A stretch of DNA of 64,000 nucleotides from assembly GCA_027658995.1 (NCBI GenBank), contig JAQDQK010000009.1, positions 1 through 64,000 of the forward strand. Reading direction: 5' to 3'. Position numbers and translations under genes: made by a program. Shown in pieces: positions 43,597 through 51,997 of this stretch (position 1 is its first letter; each line of letters opens with the position of its first letter). Source of the DNA: Propionibacteriaceae bacterium AM104-82. Its GTDB lineage: Bacteria; Actinomycetota; Actinomycetes; Propionibacteriales; Propionibacteriaceae. The notes below the pieces were generated by a model. That model did no database searches. It saw nothing but the letters and a program-made list of their open reading frames with translations, and was not told the origin of the DNA.

Positions 43597-43943
43597 CCGC
43601 GGAAGCGTTCCCAGGCCGACTGCCGGGTCATGTCGAGAGCCTCGCCGATCCTGGCCCAACTGATGTGCCGCTCCCTTGCGGCCGCGACCCATCGCCCAAG
43701 GTGTTCCTGCACCTCGCGTGAGGCCTTCGCCACCTCCGGGATGCGGGCAAGCAGGGCCTCGTTGTCGAGGCGCTCCCATGGGGTTGCGGGTCCCGGGAGG
43801 TCGCTGGGGGTGGGGTCGGACTCGAAGGCCGCGACCGCGTTGCGTGCGCAGTCCTCGCAGATGGCGGCGAGGGGACTGGCGAACAGTCGCATCGCTCCGA
43901 CGCGCGGGCGCAGGCAGTAACTGCACATCGGCGATTCGGTCAT
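43593..43943 (-). CDS. ClpX-type zinc finger plus helix-turn-helix protein
   Basis: 116-aa protein. Seen: an N-terminal four-cysteine zinc site CSYC-N17-CEDC (about residues 7-31) in the pattern of the ClpX C4 domain, an acidic linker (about 40-70), and a C-terminal helix-turn-helix-like end, ISWARIGEALDMTRQSAWERF (split over 93-113). It has no AAA domain, so it is not ClpX. ATG at 43943; longer starts cross the divergent promoter. It may be a DNA-binding regulator that controls its own gene and the MFS gene through the dyad at 43964-43991. Confidence 0.7.
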   Translation of the reverse strand: MTESPMCSYCLRPRVGAMRLFASPLAAICEDCARNAVAAFESDPTPSDLPGPATPWERLDNEALLARIPEVAKASREVQEHLGRWVAAARERHISWARIGEALDMTRQSAWERFRG

Positions 43944-43963
43944 GCCGCCAAGTATTGCAGCGC

Positions 43964-43991
43964 CAGACGTTGTGGTGTCAGGCAACGTCTG
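43964..43991. promoter_or_regulatory. Dyad CAGACGTTG-N10-CAACGTCTG
   Basis: Perfect 9-bp arms (43964-43972 and 43983-43991) around 10 bp, centred between the zinc-finger/HTH gene and the MFS gene. A nested TGTCAG...CTGACA pair occurs at 43977-43994. A single regulator could use it to control both divergent genes. Confidence 0.6.
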
Positions 43992-44005
43992 ACACTCTGT
44001 CAGGC

Positions 44006-45232
44006 ATGACCTTACATCCCGATCGAGGGGCCCTGTCGCGTCTGGTCGCGGTGTCCGGAGTCGAGGCACTCTCGGACGGGATCTCGCGGACCCTCATGCC
44101 CATCGTGGCGATCACCGTGCTCGGGGTCGGCGGTCTCGGCGTCGGGGTCGTGAACTCCGCGTCGCTGATCGCATTCCTGGCGTGCTCGGTGCCCTTCGGC
44201 GCCGCAGTAGACCGCAGAGGCTGGCGGGCGACGTCCCTGATGGCGAACGGCTCCCTTGTCAGGGCTGGTGTCTGTGCCTGCCTCGTGCTGTCGTGGCTTG
44301 CGGGGTTTCTGCAGGGCGCGTCCGGTGTCGCGATCCTCCTTGCGGCGGCGTTCCTGATCGGACTGTGCGATGTCGTGTTCAGCACCGGGCAGGGCGTGGC
44401 CACCGCGCGCATGACGGACCCCACGGACGTCTCGCGTCAGATCGGCAGAATGCAGGCCGCCGGACAGGCCTCTGCGGCCTTGGGTCCGATCGTCCTCGGT
44501 GCGGTCCTTGCCGTCATGGGGGCGCCACTCGCGTGGCTCGTCCCCGTCGGTGGCTACCTCGTATCGACGATCCTGTCGCGCAGCCTCCACGGCGAGAGGC
44601 GGCCGACTCCCGTGTCGCGCGGTGGCGAACGAGGGTGGCGCACGCTTCTTCGGCGGCCCTCGCTCGTGCGGTTGAGCCTCGCCAACGCCGTCTTCAACTG
44701 CGCCGTGACGGGCGCCAACGTCGTCGTGCCGCTCGTGACGCTGGCCTCGCTGGGGATTGGTGCCCCGACCTACGCCGCGTTGGGCGCGCTCGGCTCGGTA
44801 GCGGGGGTGGTCGGCGCGATGGTGGCGCCAGCGCTCGATCGGATCCTCGGGTTGGCTCGGGCGAGAGTCCTTGCGCTGATCCTCGCGCTCCTCGGTTGTG
44901 CCGCGCTGGCCGGCGCTTGGGGCGGGCTGCTGCCAGGATCGCCGCTCGTGTGGGTGGCCGCTCAGCAGGTGGCGACCGGGTTCTCCACCGCCGTGACCCT
45001 CGTGGTGGGAAGCGACCTACCTGCCCGCCTGATCGTGCCGGAGCGGCTCGCGTCGGTGCTGGGTGCCCAACGCACGCTGGTGCTGGGCGTGATGCCCTTG
45101 GCGGGGGTGGCGATCGGGTTGATCGTCGACGGCGCGGGGCTTGGCGTGGCGCTGGCGGTCTGGGCGACGCTGCTAGCCGGCTCGGCGATCCCGCTGATCG
45201 GCCTTCGCGACGAGCGCGGGATCGATGCCTAG
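44006..45232 (+). CDS. MFS transporter
   Basis: 408-aa major facilitator protein with about twelve hydrophobic segments. Seen: VSGVEALSDGISRTLMPIVAI in helix 1, the loop GAAVDRRGWRATSLMANG between helices 2 and 3 (D-R-x-G-x-R type, family signature), and a central break around HGERRPTPVSRGGERGW. Drug or metabolite export is likely. It shares a short divergent gap with the zinc-finger/HTH gene. Its last 60 bp overlap the 3' end of the TetR gene on the other strand. Confidence 0.88.
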   Translation: MTLHPDRGALSRLVAVSGVEALSDGISRTLMPIVAITVLGVGGLGVGVVNSASLIAFLACSVPFGAAVDRRGWRATSLMANGSLVRAGVCACLVLSWLAGFLQGASGVAILLAAAFLIGLCDVVFSTGQGVATARMTDPTDVSRQIGRMQAAGQASAALGPIVLGAVLAVMGAPLAWLVPVGGYLVSTILSRSLHGERRPTPVSRGGERGWRTLLRRPSLVRLSLANAVFNCAVTGANVVVPLVTLASLGIGAPTYAALGALGSVAGVVGAMVAPALDRILGLARARVLALILALLGCAALAGAWGGLLPGSPLVWVAAQQVATGFSTAVTLVVGSDLPARLIVPERLASVLGAQRTLVLGVMPLAGVAIGLIVDGAGLGVALAVWATLLAGSAIPLIGLRDERGIDA

Positions 45233-45778
45233 CAGGTGGGCGCCGAGTTCGAGGATGCTGGAGTGGATCGCCTCCGCGCTGATCGAGCCCTCCTCCCGCA
45301 GGGCAGGCTGCGCCGGGGCGTTGCAGGCGGCCAGGAAGTAGGCGACCGCGAGTCGCCGCCCCGCCGTCGGTTCGGGGCCCAGCAGTGCCGTCTCCATCTG
45401 GACGAAGGTGGCGGCGGTGTGGGGGTCCGCGGCGAGGATCGGGCCGACCGTCGGGTCGTTCATCATGATCGAGTAGCGCTGCCGATGGTCGACCATGATG
45501 TCGGCCAGGCCCTTGACGATCAGCCAGGCGCGTTCCTCCGGCGTGGTCGCGGCAGACGACGCGGCGACGGCGTCGTCCAATTGCGCTAAGCCCTCGCTCA
45601 GCACCTCGACGACGATCTGGTCCTTGACGGGGAAGTGGTGGTAGATCGCCGCCTTCGTGATGCCGAGCCGGTCGGCGATCATCTGCAGCGAGGTGCCCGC
45701 GACGCCGTGCTCGGCGAACAGTTCGAGCGACGCGTCCAGCACCCGCTCGCGTCCTACGCCCGCTGCCGCGCGACCCAT
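45173..45778 (-). CDS. TetR family transcriptional regulator
   Basis: 201-aa regulator. Seen: helix-turn-helix (about 11-55) GTSLQMIADRLGITKAAIYHHFPVK, then a helical ligand domain with CNAPAQPALREEGSISAEAI. It is divergent from the KstD-like gene and probably represses it; KstR-type TetR proteins do this with steroid CoA esters. It converges on and overlaps the MFS gene by 60 bp, so high expression of one strand could interfere with the other. Confidence 0.9.
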   Translation of the reverse strand: MGRAAAGVGRERVLDASLELFAEHGVAGTSLQMIADRLGITKAAIYHHFPVKDQIVVEVLSEGLAQLDDAVAASSAATTPEERAWLIVKGLADIMVDHRQRYSIMMNDPTVGPILAADPHTAATFVQMETALLGPEPTAGRRLAVAYFLAACNAPAQPALREEGSISAEAIHSSILELGAHLLGIDPALVAKADQRDRRAG

Positions 45779-45838
45779 AGCTGCCTCCGTTTCCCCACAG
45801 CAGTGTGGCGGCTCTTGAAGTTAAGTGCCACCCCAGCC

Positions 45839-45867
45839 TTCCAGAAAACTTGCCGTGCGGCTAGTAT
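45839..45867 (+). promoter_or_regulatory. Promoter and dyad of the KstD-like gene
   Basis: -10 TAGTAT (45862-45867) with a weak -35 TTCCAG (45839-45844) and 17-bp spacing. The dyad ACTTGCCG-TG-CGGCTAGT (45848-45865; 7 of 8 pairs) lies between and over them, a typical TetR operator position. AAAGGAG precedes the ATG at 45920. Confidence 0.55.
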
Positions 45868-45919
45868 TTAGACAAAGGCGGCTGTCCCGCCCGAGATGCC
45901 ACAGCAAAGGAGCACCCCA

Positions 45920-47617
45920 ATGGCAGAGACCGTTCCCCCTCCCGTTCCCGCCAAGGACTGCACAGTCGACCTGCTGGTCGTCGGTTCCGGCACCGGCCTC
46001 GCGACGGCCCTCGCCGCGAAGGAGCGCGGCCTGAACGTGCTGATCGTGGAGAAGACCAAGTACGTCGGCGGTTCGACGGCCCGCTCCGGCGGCGCCTACT
46101 GGATCCCCGCCAACCCGGTGCTGCTGCGCGACGGCGGCGTCGACACCCACGAGCGTGGTCTCACCTACATCGGCGACGTCGTGGGCGACACCTCCCCGGA
46201 GCCCCGCTGGACCGCGTTCATGGAGCACGGCGATGAGACCGTCAAGATGCTCGAGCGCACCACCCCGCTGACCTTCTTCTGGGCCGAGGGCTACTCGGAC
46301 TACCACCCCGAGCGTCCCGGTGGCGACGCCGCGGGCCGCAGCTGCGAGCCGAAGCCCTTCAACCTCAGCAAGCTGGGCGAGGACCGCGCCCGGTTCCGTC
46401 CCGCGACGATGTCCGCGCCCGTGCCGATGCCGGTGACCGGTGCCGACTACAAGTGGATGAACCTGATGATGCGCACGCCGCTGAAGTCGATCCCGAAGAT
46501 CATCCGCCGCGTCGTGCAGGGCATGGGCGGCCTCGCGATCAAGCGCGAGTACTCCGCAGGCGGCCAGGCGATCGCGGGCGGCATGTACGCCGGCGTGCGT
46601 GACGCGGGGATCCCCGTGTGGACCGAGGCCTCGCTGAAGGACCTGGTCATCGACGATAACGGCGCCGTGACCGGCGCGATCGTCGAGCAGGGCGGACGTG
46701 ATGTCACCGTCACGGCTCGCAAGGGCGTCGTGCTCGCGGCCGGCGGCTTCGACCACAACCTGGACCTGCGCCACCGCTACCAGTCCGAGAAGATCACCAA
46801 GAACCTCAGCCTGGGTGCCGAGGGCAACACCGGCGACACGCTCTCGATGGCGGAAGGCGCCGGCGCCCAGTTGGCCAACCTCGACCAGGCGTGGTGGTTC
46901 CCGGCCGTCGCGCCCGTCAAGGAGGGCATGGCCCCCTCGGTGATGCTCGCCGAGCGTTCGCTTCCCGGCTCGCTGATCGTCGACCACACCGCCAAGCGCT
47001 TCATCAACGAGTCGATCGACTACATGAGCTTCGGCCAGAAGGTCCTGGAGCGCGAGAAGGCGGGCGACCCCGTCAGGGAGATCTGGCTGATCTTCGACCA
47101 GCAGTACCGCAACTCCTACGTCTTTGCGGGCGGGATCTTCCCCCGCCAGCCGCTGCCGCAGGCCTGGTACGACGCGGGCATCGCCGCGAAGGCGTCGACT
47201 CCCGCCGAACTGGCCTCCGCCATCGGCCTCGACCCGGCCGTGCTGAGCGAGACGATGGAGCGGTTCAACCTGATCGCGGGCGCCGGCGTGGACGAGGACT
47301 TCCAGCGCGGCAACAGCGCCTACGACCGCTACTACGGCGACCCGACGCAGACCCCGAACCCGAACCTGCGCCCTCTGTCGGGCCAGTTGTACGCGGTCAA
47401 GATGGTCGTCTCCGACCTCGGCACCTGTGGCGGCGTGATGACCGACGAGCACGGCCGCGCCGTGACCGCCGAGGGCGAGCCGATCGAGGGCCTGTACGCC
47501 CAGGGCAACGCGGCCGCCAACGTGTTCGGCCACAGCTACCCGGGCGCTGGCGCGACGATCAGCCAGGGCCTGGTGTTCGGCTACATCATCGCCAAGCACG
47601 CCGCAGACGCACGCTGA
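45920..47617 (+). CDS. FAD-dependent 3-ketosteroid dehydrogenase-like flavoprotein
   Basis: 565-aa flavoprotein of the KstD/fumarate reductase group. Seen: FAD motif VVGSGTGLATALAAKERG (about 18-35), EKTKYVGGSTARSGGAYWIP, AAGGFDHN, and the C-terminal GLYAQGNAAANVFGHSYPGAGATISQG, the KstD signature. KstD enzymes introduce the C1-C2 double bond in 3-ketosteroids. Here no other steroid gene is nearby, so another cyclic ketone or a broad substrate is possible. ATG 45920 with AAAGGAG. Terminated by a strong hairpin. Confidence 0.85.
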   Translation: MAETVPPPVPAKDCTVDLLVVGSGTGLATALAAKERGLNVLIVEKTKYVGGSTARSGGAYWIPANPVLLRDGGVDTHERGLTYIGDVVGDTSPEPRWTAFMEHGDETVKMLERTTPLTFFWAEGYSDYHPERPGGDAAGRSCEPKPFNLSKLGEDRARFRPATMSAPVPMPVTGADYKWMNLMMRTPLKSIPKIIRRVVQGMGGLAIKREYSAGGQAIAGGMYAGVRDAGIPVWTEASLKDLVIDDNGAVTGAIVEQGGRDVTVTARKGVVLAAGGFDHNLDLRHRYQSEKITKNLSLGAEGNTGDTLSMAEGAGAQLANLDQAWWFPAVAPVKEGMAPSVMLAERSLPGSLIVDHTAKRFINESIDYMSFGQKVLEREKAGDPVREIWLIFDQQYRNSYVFAGGIFPRQPLPQAWYDAGIAAKASTPAELASAIGLDPAVLSETMERFNLIAGAGVDEDFQRGNSAYDRYYGDPTQTPNPNLRPLSGQLYAVKMVVSDLGTCGGVMTDEHGRAVTAEGEPIEGLYAQGNAAANVFGHSYPGAGATISQGLVFGYIIAKHAADAR

Positions 47618-47630
47618 CGAAAGAAGGCCG

Positions 47631-47668
47631 ACGGCCGCCCCGCGATCGCCACACCGCGGGGCGGCCGT
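47631..47668. terminator. Terminator between the KstD-like and GNAT genes
   Basis: A perfect 14-bp stem (47631-47644 with 47655-47668; ACGGCCGCCCCGCG) and a 10-nt loop in the 76-bp gap between convergent genes, so it can act on both strands. Confidence 0.8.
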
Positions 47669-47693
47669 TCCGCGTCTCCGGGTGACCTCGTCG

Positions 47694-48239
47694 TCAGAGT
47701 GGCGGGTCGTCGTTGAGGCGGCTCAGGACCAGCAGGTCGACCAGGCCGCCGTGGGTGCGACCTCGGCGTCGTAGCGTTCCCTCGATCCGGTAACCGGCAC
47801 GCAGGGCTACGCCCAGCGATGCCAGGTTGCCGGTCGCGACGTGCACCTCGACCCGCTGCAGGCCCTGTCGGAACGCGTAGTCGGTCGTCGCCATCAGCGC
47901 CGTCGTCATGAGGCCCTTGCCGCGGCCCCACGGTGCGAGCCAGTAGCCGGCCTCGGTGACGCCGACCGACCAGTCGGTCGTGTTGAGCCCGATCACCCCG
48001 CAGAGCCTGCCCTCCGATTCGATGGCCCGCTCGATCCCTGCGCCGGTCGCCAACTGGTTCGGGGCGTGGTCGAAGGCGAAGGCCCGCGCGTCGTCCTCGC
48101 TGTAGGGGACCGGGATCGGGAGCCAGGCGCGGATCGCGTCGTCGTTGCAGGCAGCCGCGATGTCGGCCAGGTCGCGCTCGGCCAAGGGGCGCAGGCGCCC
48201 GCGATCGAGTTGGATGATGTCGTCGCTGAACCGTCGCAT
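47694..48239 (-). CDS. GNAT family acetyltransferase, RimJ/RimL-like
   Basis: 181-aa acetyltransferase. Seen: LRPLAERDLADIAAACND (N-terminal RimJ pattern), GYWLAPWGRGKGLMTTAL (the acetyl-CoA loop, about 97-114), and VATGNLASLGVALRAGYRIEGTLR. Such enzymes acetylate ribosomal protein N-termini or small molecules. Stands alone. Confidence 0.88.
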   Translation of the reverse strand: MRRFSDDIIQLDRGRLRPLAERDLADIAAACNDDAIRAWLPIPVPYSEDDARAFAFDHAPNQLATGAGIERAIESEGRLCGVIGLNTTDWSVGVTEAGYWLAPWGRGKGLMTTALMATTDYAFRQGLQRVEVHVATGNLASLGVALRAGYRIEGTLRRRGRTHGGLVDLLVLSRLNDDPPL

Positions 48240-48307
48240 GCACCGAGGCTAGCCCGGTTCGACGGCCCCTGTCGACCGGGGTAGGCCAGGTCCCTGCGGG
48301 GCGGTCG

Positions 48308-48538
48308 TCAGTCAGGGGTTTCCGTTTCCTGATCGTCGGGCACCCAGGTCATCACGTCGCCAGGGGTGCAGTTCAGCGCCCGGCAGATCGCGTCGAGGGT
48401 GCTGAAGCGCACCGCCTTCGCGCGACCGTTCTTAAGCACCGCGACGTTGGCGGGGGAGAGGCCGATTGCGGTGGCGAAGTCGCCGACCGACATCCGGCGC
48501 TCCGCGAGCAGGACGTCCAGGTTCACCACGATCGCCAC
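48308..48538 (-). CDS. Small Xre-type helix-turn-helix regulator
   Basis: 76-aa DNA-binding protein. Seen: MSVGDFATAIGLSPANVAVLKNG (about 16-38), then KAVRFSTLDAICRALNCTPGDVMTWVP, the YozG-like HTH pattern. It follows the DUF2975 gene with no gap, a usual pairing, and probably regulates that operon. Confidence 0.9.
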   Translation of the reverse strand: MAIVVNLDVLLAERRMSVGDFATAIGLSPANVAVLKNGRAKAVRFSTLDAICRALNCTPGDVMTWVPDDQETETPD

Positions 48539-49048
48539 TCAGACCACCTCCGCCAGTTCGTCGTGCAGCGTGACGGCCCGACGCAGCAGGCCGCGCATCA
48601 CGAAGACCACCATCGCGAGGCCGAGGGCGGTACCGGCGCCCGCCATGCAGAAGAACAGCAGCGACACGTCCGTCATATCGCCCGCGCCGTCCGGGTTGGG
48701 GGTCAGGGGTGGCAACCACGCCGTCGAGACCAGGAACCCGACGCACAGCGCAGACGCGGCGAGGCAGGCCGCGATCACCAGGTCGACCCACGCGAACGCG
48801 CGCCGGGAGAAGATCCCCTCGCCGAGGCTCATCTGGGCGAGCACCGCGGTGGCGATCAGGACGACCTGGACGCACACCAACCCGAGGATGCCCACCACGA
48901 TCAGGCGGCCCTCGACCTGTGCGATCACGGGATCGAGCGCCGCCTCGGCGGGCACGGCCTGTGGGATCACGACCACCTGGAAGAAGAGGCAGAAGGCGGC
49001 GGCGAGGAGGGCGCCGATCTGGACGAGGATGACCACGGTTCTGTTCAT
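48539..49048 (-). CDS. DUF2975 family membrane protein
   Basis: 169-aa protein with four hydrophobic segments (about 7-30, 47-71, 83-108 and 126-152). The arrangement DUF2975 then a YozG-like HTH regulator is common in Firmicutes and Actinobacteria; its role is unknown, possibly a membrane sensor for the HTH protein. ATG 49048. The promoter region upstream is unusually A/T-rich for this DNA. Confidence 0.8.
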   Translation of the reverse strand: MNRTVVILVQIGALLAAAFCLFFQVVVIPQAVPAEAALDPVIAQVEGRLIVVGILGLVCVQVVLIATAVLAQMSLGEGIFSRRAFAWVDLVIAACLAASALCVGFLVSTAWLPPLTPNPDGAGDMTDVSLLFFCMAGAGTALGLAMVVFVMRGLLRRAVTLHDELAEVV

Positions 49049-49067
49049 GACACGAGTATCGACAGGT

Positions 49068-49088
49068 ATCTATCGGTAATCAATAGAT
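49068..49088 (-). promoter_or_regulatory. A/T-rich dyad upstream of the DUF2975-HTH operon
   Basis: ATCTAT (49068-49073) and ATAGAT (49083-49088) flank 9 bp, 20 bp before the DUF2975 start. CGACAGGT occurs at about 49060 and again at about 49102. It is a candidate operator for the HTH protein encoded in the same operon. Confidence 0.4.
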
Positions 49089-49214
49089 TTCGGACGATGA
49101 TCGACAGGTTAGGACCAGGGTCTGACGGCGTGGGCACCCAGGTGCGACCGATGGGTTGCCGCGAACCGGGCCGCGCGGGGGTCCGGCGCCGGACGAGAGC
49201 CGATGGCTGGATCT

Positions 49215-49227
49215 CTACGCGATGTAG
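49215..49227. promoter_or_regulatory. CTAC-N5-GTAG dyad before the BlaI-type gene
   Basis: CTACGCGATGTAG, the same 13-bp pattern as CTACAAGCTGTAG at 53339-53351 in the copper promoter. BlaI/CopY proteins bind TACA...TGTA-type dyads, so this is the likely autoregulatory site. It lies 38 bp before the GTG start. Confidence 0.55.
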
Positions 49228-49265
49228 CACTGCGTCCAGTAGCATTCCCGCAGAGGAGGTGGCCA

Positions 49266-49637
49266 GTGGCAGGTCAGCGGTCCCGGGAACCGGGCGAACT
49301 CGAGGCGGAGGTGCTGCGCGTCCTCCGCTGCTTCGACGGCTCCGTCGGCGCGCGGGAGATCCAGGCGCGGTTCGCGGAGCCCCGCCCCGCGAGCACAACG
49401 ATCCTCACCATCCTCGAACGACTCAGGGCGAAGGGCCTCGTCGAGCGCGAGGAACTCTCTCCCCGCAAGATCCGCTTCGCCGCGGTCCACTCGGTCGAGG
49501 AGCACGCCACCGAGGCGATGCTCGGAGTCCTCGAGGGCGTCGACGACCGCCGCGCGGTGCTGCTGCGCTTCGCGGGCAACCTCGACGACGCCGACGTCGC
49601 GTTCCTGCGCGACGCGCTCGCGACCAAGCGGAAGTGA
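49266..49637 (+). CDS. BlaI/MecI/CopY family transcriptional repressor
   Basis: 123-aa winged-helix protein. Seen: PGELEAEVLRVLRCFDGSVGAREIQARF, STTILTILERLRAKGLVERE (recognition helix and wing), and a helical dimerisation tail. GTG start at 49266 with AGGAGG 7 nt before. It is directly followed by an M56 metalloprotease gene, the classic BlaI-BlaR1-like pair, in which the protease may remove the repressor on signal. Its place beside copper genes and the shared dyads suggest it is the copper-responsive (CopY-like) repressor here, although no metal-binding cysteine tail is present. Confidence 0.88.
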   Translation: MAGQRSREPGELEAEVLRVLRCFDGSVGAREIQARFAEPRPASTTILTILERLRAKGLVEREELSPRKIRFAAVHSVEEHATEAMLGVLEGVDDRRAVLLRFAGNLDDADVAFLRDALATKRK

Positions 49638-49639
49638 CG

Positions 49640-50437
49640 ATGCTGCTTCCCCTCTTCCTGCTGCTCGGCGCCCTGGCCCTCGCGTTCGGCGCGCCCCTGC
49701 TGCTCGCAGGCGGTCGCTGGCAGGTGTTCCGCCCGGCGCTCGCGCTCGGGCTGTGGTTCTCGGCCTTCGTGCTCGGCGTGGGGCTCGCCTGCTCGGCGTT
49801 CGTCGCGAGCGTCGTCGTGGCTGTCGATGCGTCGACGACGCCTGGCTCGTTCGGTGCGTCACTTCTGGCTTGGGGGGCCGTTGTCGTCGCCGCGGGCGTC
49901 ATCGCCATTGCGACCGGGGCGTCCGACCCGCTCGTCGACTCCTACCGCGAGAACCTGCGTCGGCTCACCCCGGTCGCCACCTCGCGCGAGGACCGCGGCG
50001 CCTTCACCCTTGTCCGTTTCGAGTCCGATGACCCCGTCGCCGTCGCGGTGCCTGGCAGGCCCGCGGAGATCCTGGTCTCCTCCGCCCTGGAGCGGGCGCT
50101 CACCACGGCCCAACTCCGCGCCGTGCTCGCGCACGAGTACGCGCACCTGCGCGGCAGGCACGGACTGCTGGTGCGCCTCGCCGAACTGAACGAGGCCTGC
50201 CTCCCCGGCTTCGTGCCCGCGGGACGCTCGCTCAGGAAGGCGACCCTGATGCTCGTCGAGTTGGTTGCCGACGACGTCGCCGCGCGCCAGGCGGGCTCCG
50301 CGCAACTCACCGTCGCGCTTGAGCGGTTGGCCGAGGCCAGCGGCGAGGCGGGCTTCCTCGCCCGAGCCGAGAGACTGCGCGCCATCGCCCCGCAGCGCCC
50401 CGACAGCGCAGCACTTCCCGCGGCGGTGCGGGTCTAG
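49640..50437 (+). CDS. M56 family membrane metalloprotease
   Basis: 265-aa protein. Seen: three N-terminal hydrophobic segments (about 1-25, 32-60 and 72-92), then a cytoplasmic or extracytoplasmic domain with the zinc motif HEYAH (about 165-169) and a downstream ELVADDVAARQA with the third ligand region. It lacks the long sensor domain of BlaR1. It starts 2 bp after the BlaI stop. Its stop codon shares a CTAG with the expected stop of the convergent copCD gene (50434-50437). Confidence 0.87.
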   Translation: MLLPLFLLLGALALAFGAPLLLAGGRWQVFRPALALGLWFSAFVLGVGLACSAFVASVVVAVDASTTPGSFGASLLAWGAVVVAAGVIAIATGASDPLVDSYRENLRRLTPVATSREDRGAFTLVRFESDDPVAVAVPGRPAEILVSSALERALTTAQLRAVLAHEYAHLRGRHGLLVRLAELNEACLPGFVPAGRSLRKATLMLVELVADDVAARQAGSAQLTVALERLAEASGEAGFLARAERLRAIAPQRPDSAALPAAVRV

Positions 50438-51997
50438 CCTCCCGCCACGTCGACGGTGGCTCTCGAACCGCGACACCCGCGCCGTGAACTGCACCTGCCA
50501 GGCGCCGCCGACCGGCAGCGGAAGCGAGGCCACCCACCGCCCGTCCTCGTAGCGCGCCTCCGCGCGGATCGGGCCCAGCGACTGTTCGGGAAGCCGCGCC
50601 TGGACGACGACCTCCCCGTCGGTCACCGTTTGGCCCTGGTAGTCGAGGCGGAAGGACAGGTCCAGCGCCTCGCCCCGCTCCGTCGCCTCGCCGTCGACCC
50701 GCAGGCCCTGCGAGTCGGCCGAGATCGTCACCGGCGCAGGGTCGTGGTGATGCGCGTCGTGCGGATCCAACTGCGTGAAGAACCCCGTGATGACGGCGAC
50801 CGTGACGACCAGCGCCGCCTCCTTGGCCAGCATCCGCCGCAACCGCGGCCAAGCGTCCCCGACCGGGGCCCTCCGGAGCGTCGGCACCAGCGCGAACCGG
50901 TTCCACGCCGCAAGCACGACCGCCGCGACGACGACGCCGACCTTCAGCAGCAGCGTCCTTCCATAGCCGCCGTCGACAAGGGTCGAGGGTGCAGGCAACA
51001 CCAGCACGGCCATCGCGACCCCGGAGGCGGCCAGCGCCGCGACCGAGACCAGCGCGCCGCCCGAGAAACGCGCGACCACGCGGGCCGCGTCGTCGGCCGG
51101 GATCCGCCCAGGGGCGGCCACCGCGACAAGCCCGACGAGCCCGCCCAGCCAGAAGGCCGCCGCGGCCAGGTGGGCCGCGTCGCCGGTCAGCATCAGCCAC
51201 GACGGGGTGGCCGTCCGCGTGTGCCCCACCAGCACCGGCGCGGCGAGCGCCGCCAGCGACAGGACGGGGGCGAATGGGCCCCGCAGCCACCACGCGGGGC
51301 CTGCCGCGATGACCAACGCCAGCGCGATCAGGGTGCCCGGCTGCACGGACGCGACCCAGCCCGGATCGCCGAGGCCGAGCCCCGCGCCGCGCAGCGCGGC
51401 GAGCGGGACCAGCGCCGCGGACGCCCCGACGGCGAGCAACCAGGCCGCCCGCGCCGTGCGCGGCAGCACCGGCGTCCGAGCCACCCACGCCCCGAAGGCC
51501 AGCAGGCCGACGCCAAGCAGCAGGCCCGTGTACTGGGCCGACGTCAGCGCCCCGGTCAGCCAACCGACCGCCGGGTCGTCCACGGTCGCATCCGGCCCGA
51601 CGGGTGCACCGCCGGTGTCCGCCCCGACCGTGAACGACAGCGTCCCCGAGACCGGGTGCCCGTCGCCGGAGATCACCCGGTATGCCAACAGCAGTCGCCC
51701 CGTCGCGTCCCCATGGGGGCGCACCGACACCGTCGCGCCGGTCGCGGTCGCGTCCGGTCGGGGGAGTTCGCCCGCCGAGCCGAACAACCGGAACACGTCA
51801 GGGACCGGGGTCACCGGCTCGTTGAACACCAGCTCGATGACGCCCGGGGCGGCGGCAAGCGTCGCCCCGTCGGCCGGGTTGCTCGACTCGAGTTCCGCGT
51901 GGGCGGCGGCGGGCAGCGCCGGCGCGAGGAGCGCAAGCACGAGCGCGAGCAGGCCGACCAGCGCGGCCGTCCGGGAGCGGGTCCCGGCGCGGCTCAT
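50434..51997 (-). CDS. copCD: Fused CopC-CopD copper resistance protein, 3'-end frameshift
   Basis: About 520 aa if corrected. Seen: signal peptide, a periplasmic-type CopC domain starting HAELESSNPADGATL (about 34-130) with copper ligands (N-terminal His after cleavage, internal His), then a CopD domain with eight hydrophobic segments (about 165-430) and a C-terminal extracellular domain beginning DPHDAHHHDPAP. Odd: the frame misses its stop and runs 575 bp more, antisense to the protease gene. After RVSRFES a one-base shift near 50455-50460 gives TVDVAGG and TAG at 50436-50434, so a single inserted C is likely. Function: copper binding and uptake or export across the membrane. Start ATG overlaps the YcnI stop by 4 bp. 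Confidence 0.85.

Noticed and set aside
45821..47599. 592-aa minus-strand frame antisense to the KstD-like gene
   Set aside because: Mirror frame; the plus strand has full flavoprotein motifs and a ribosome site.
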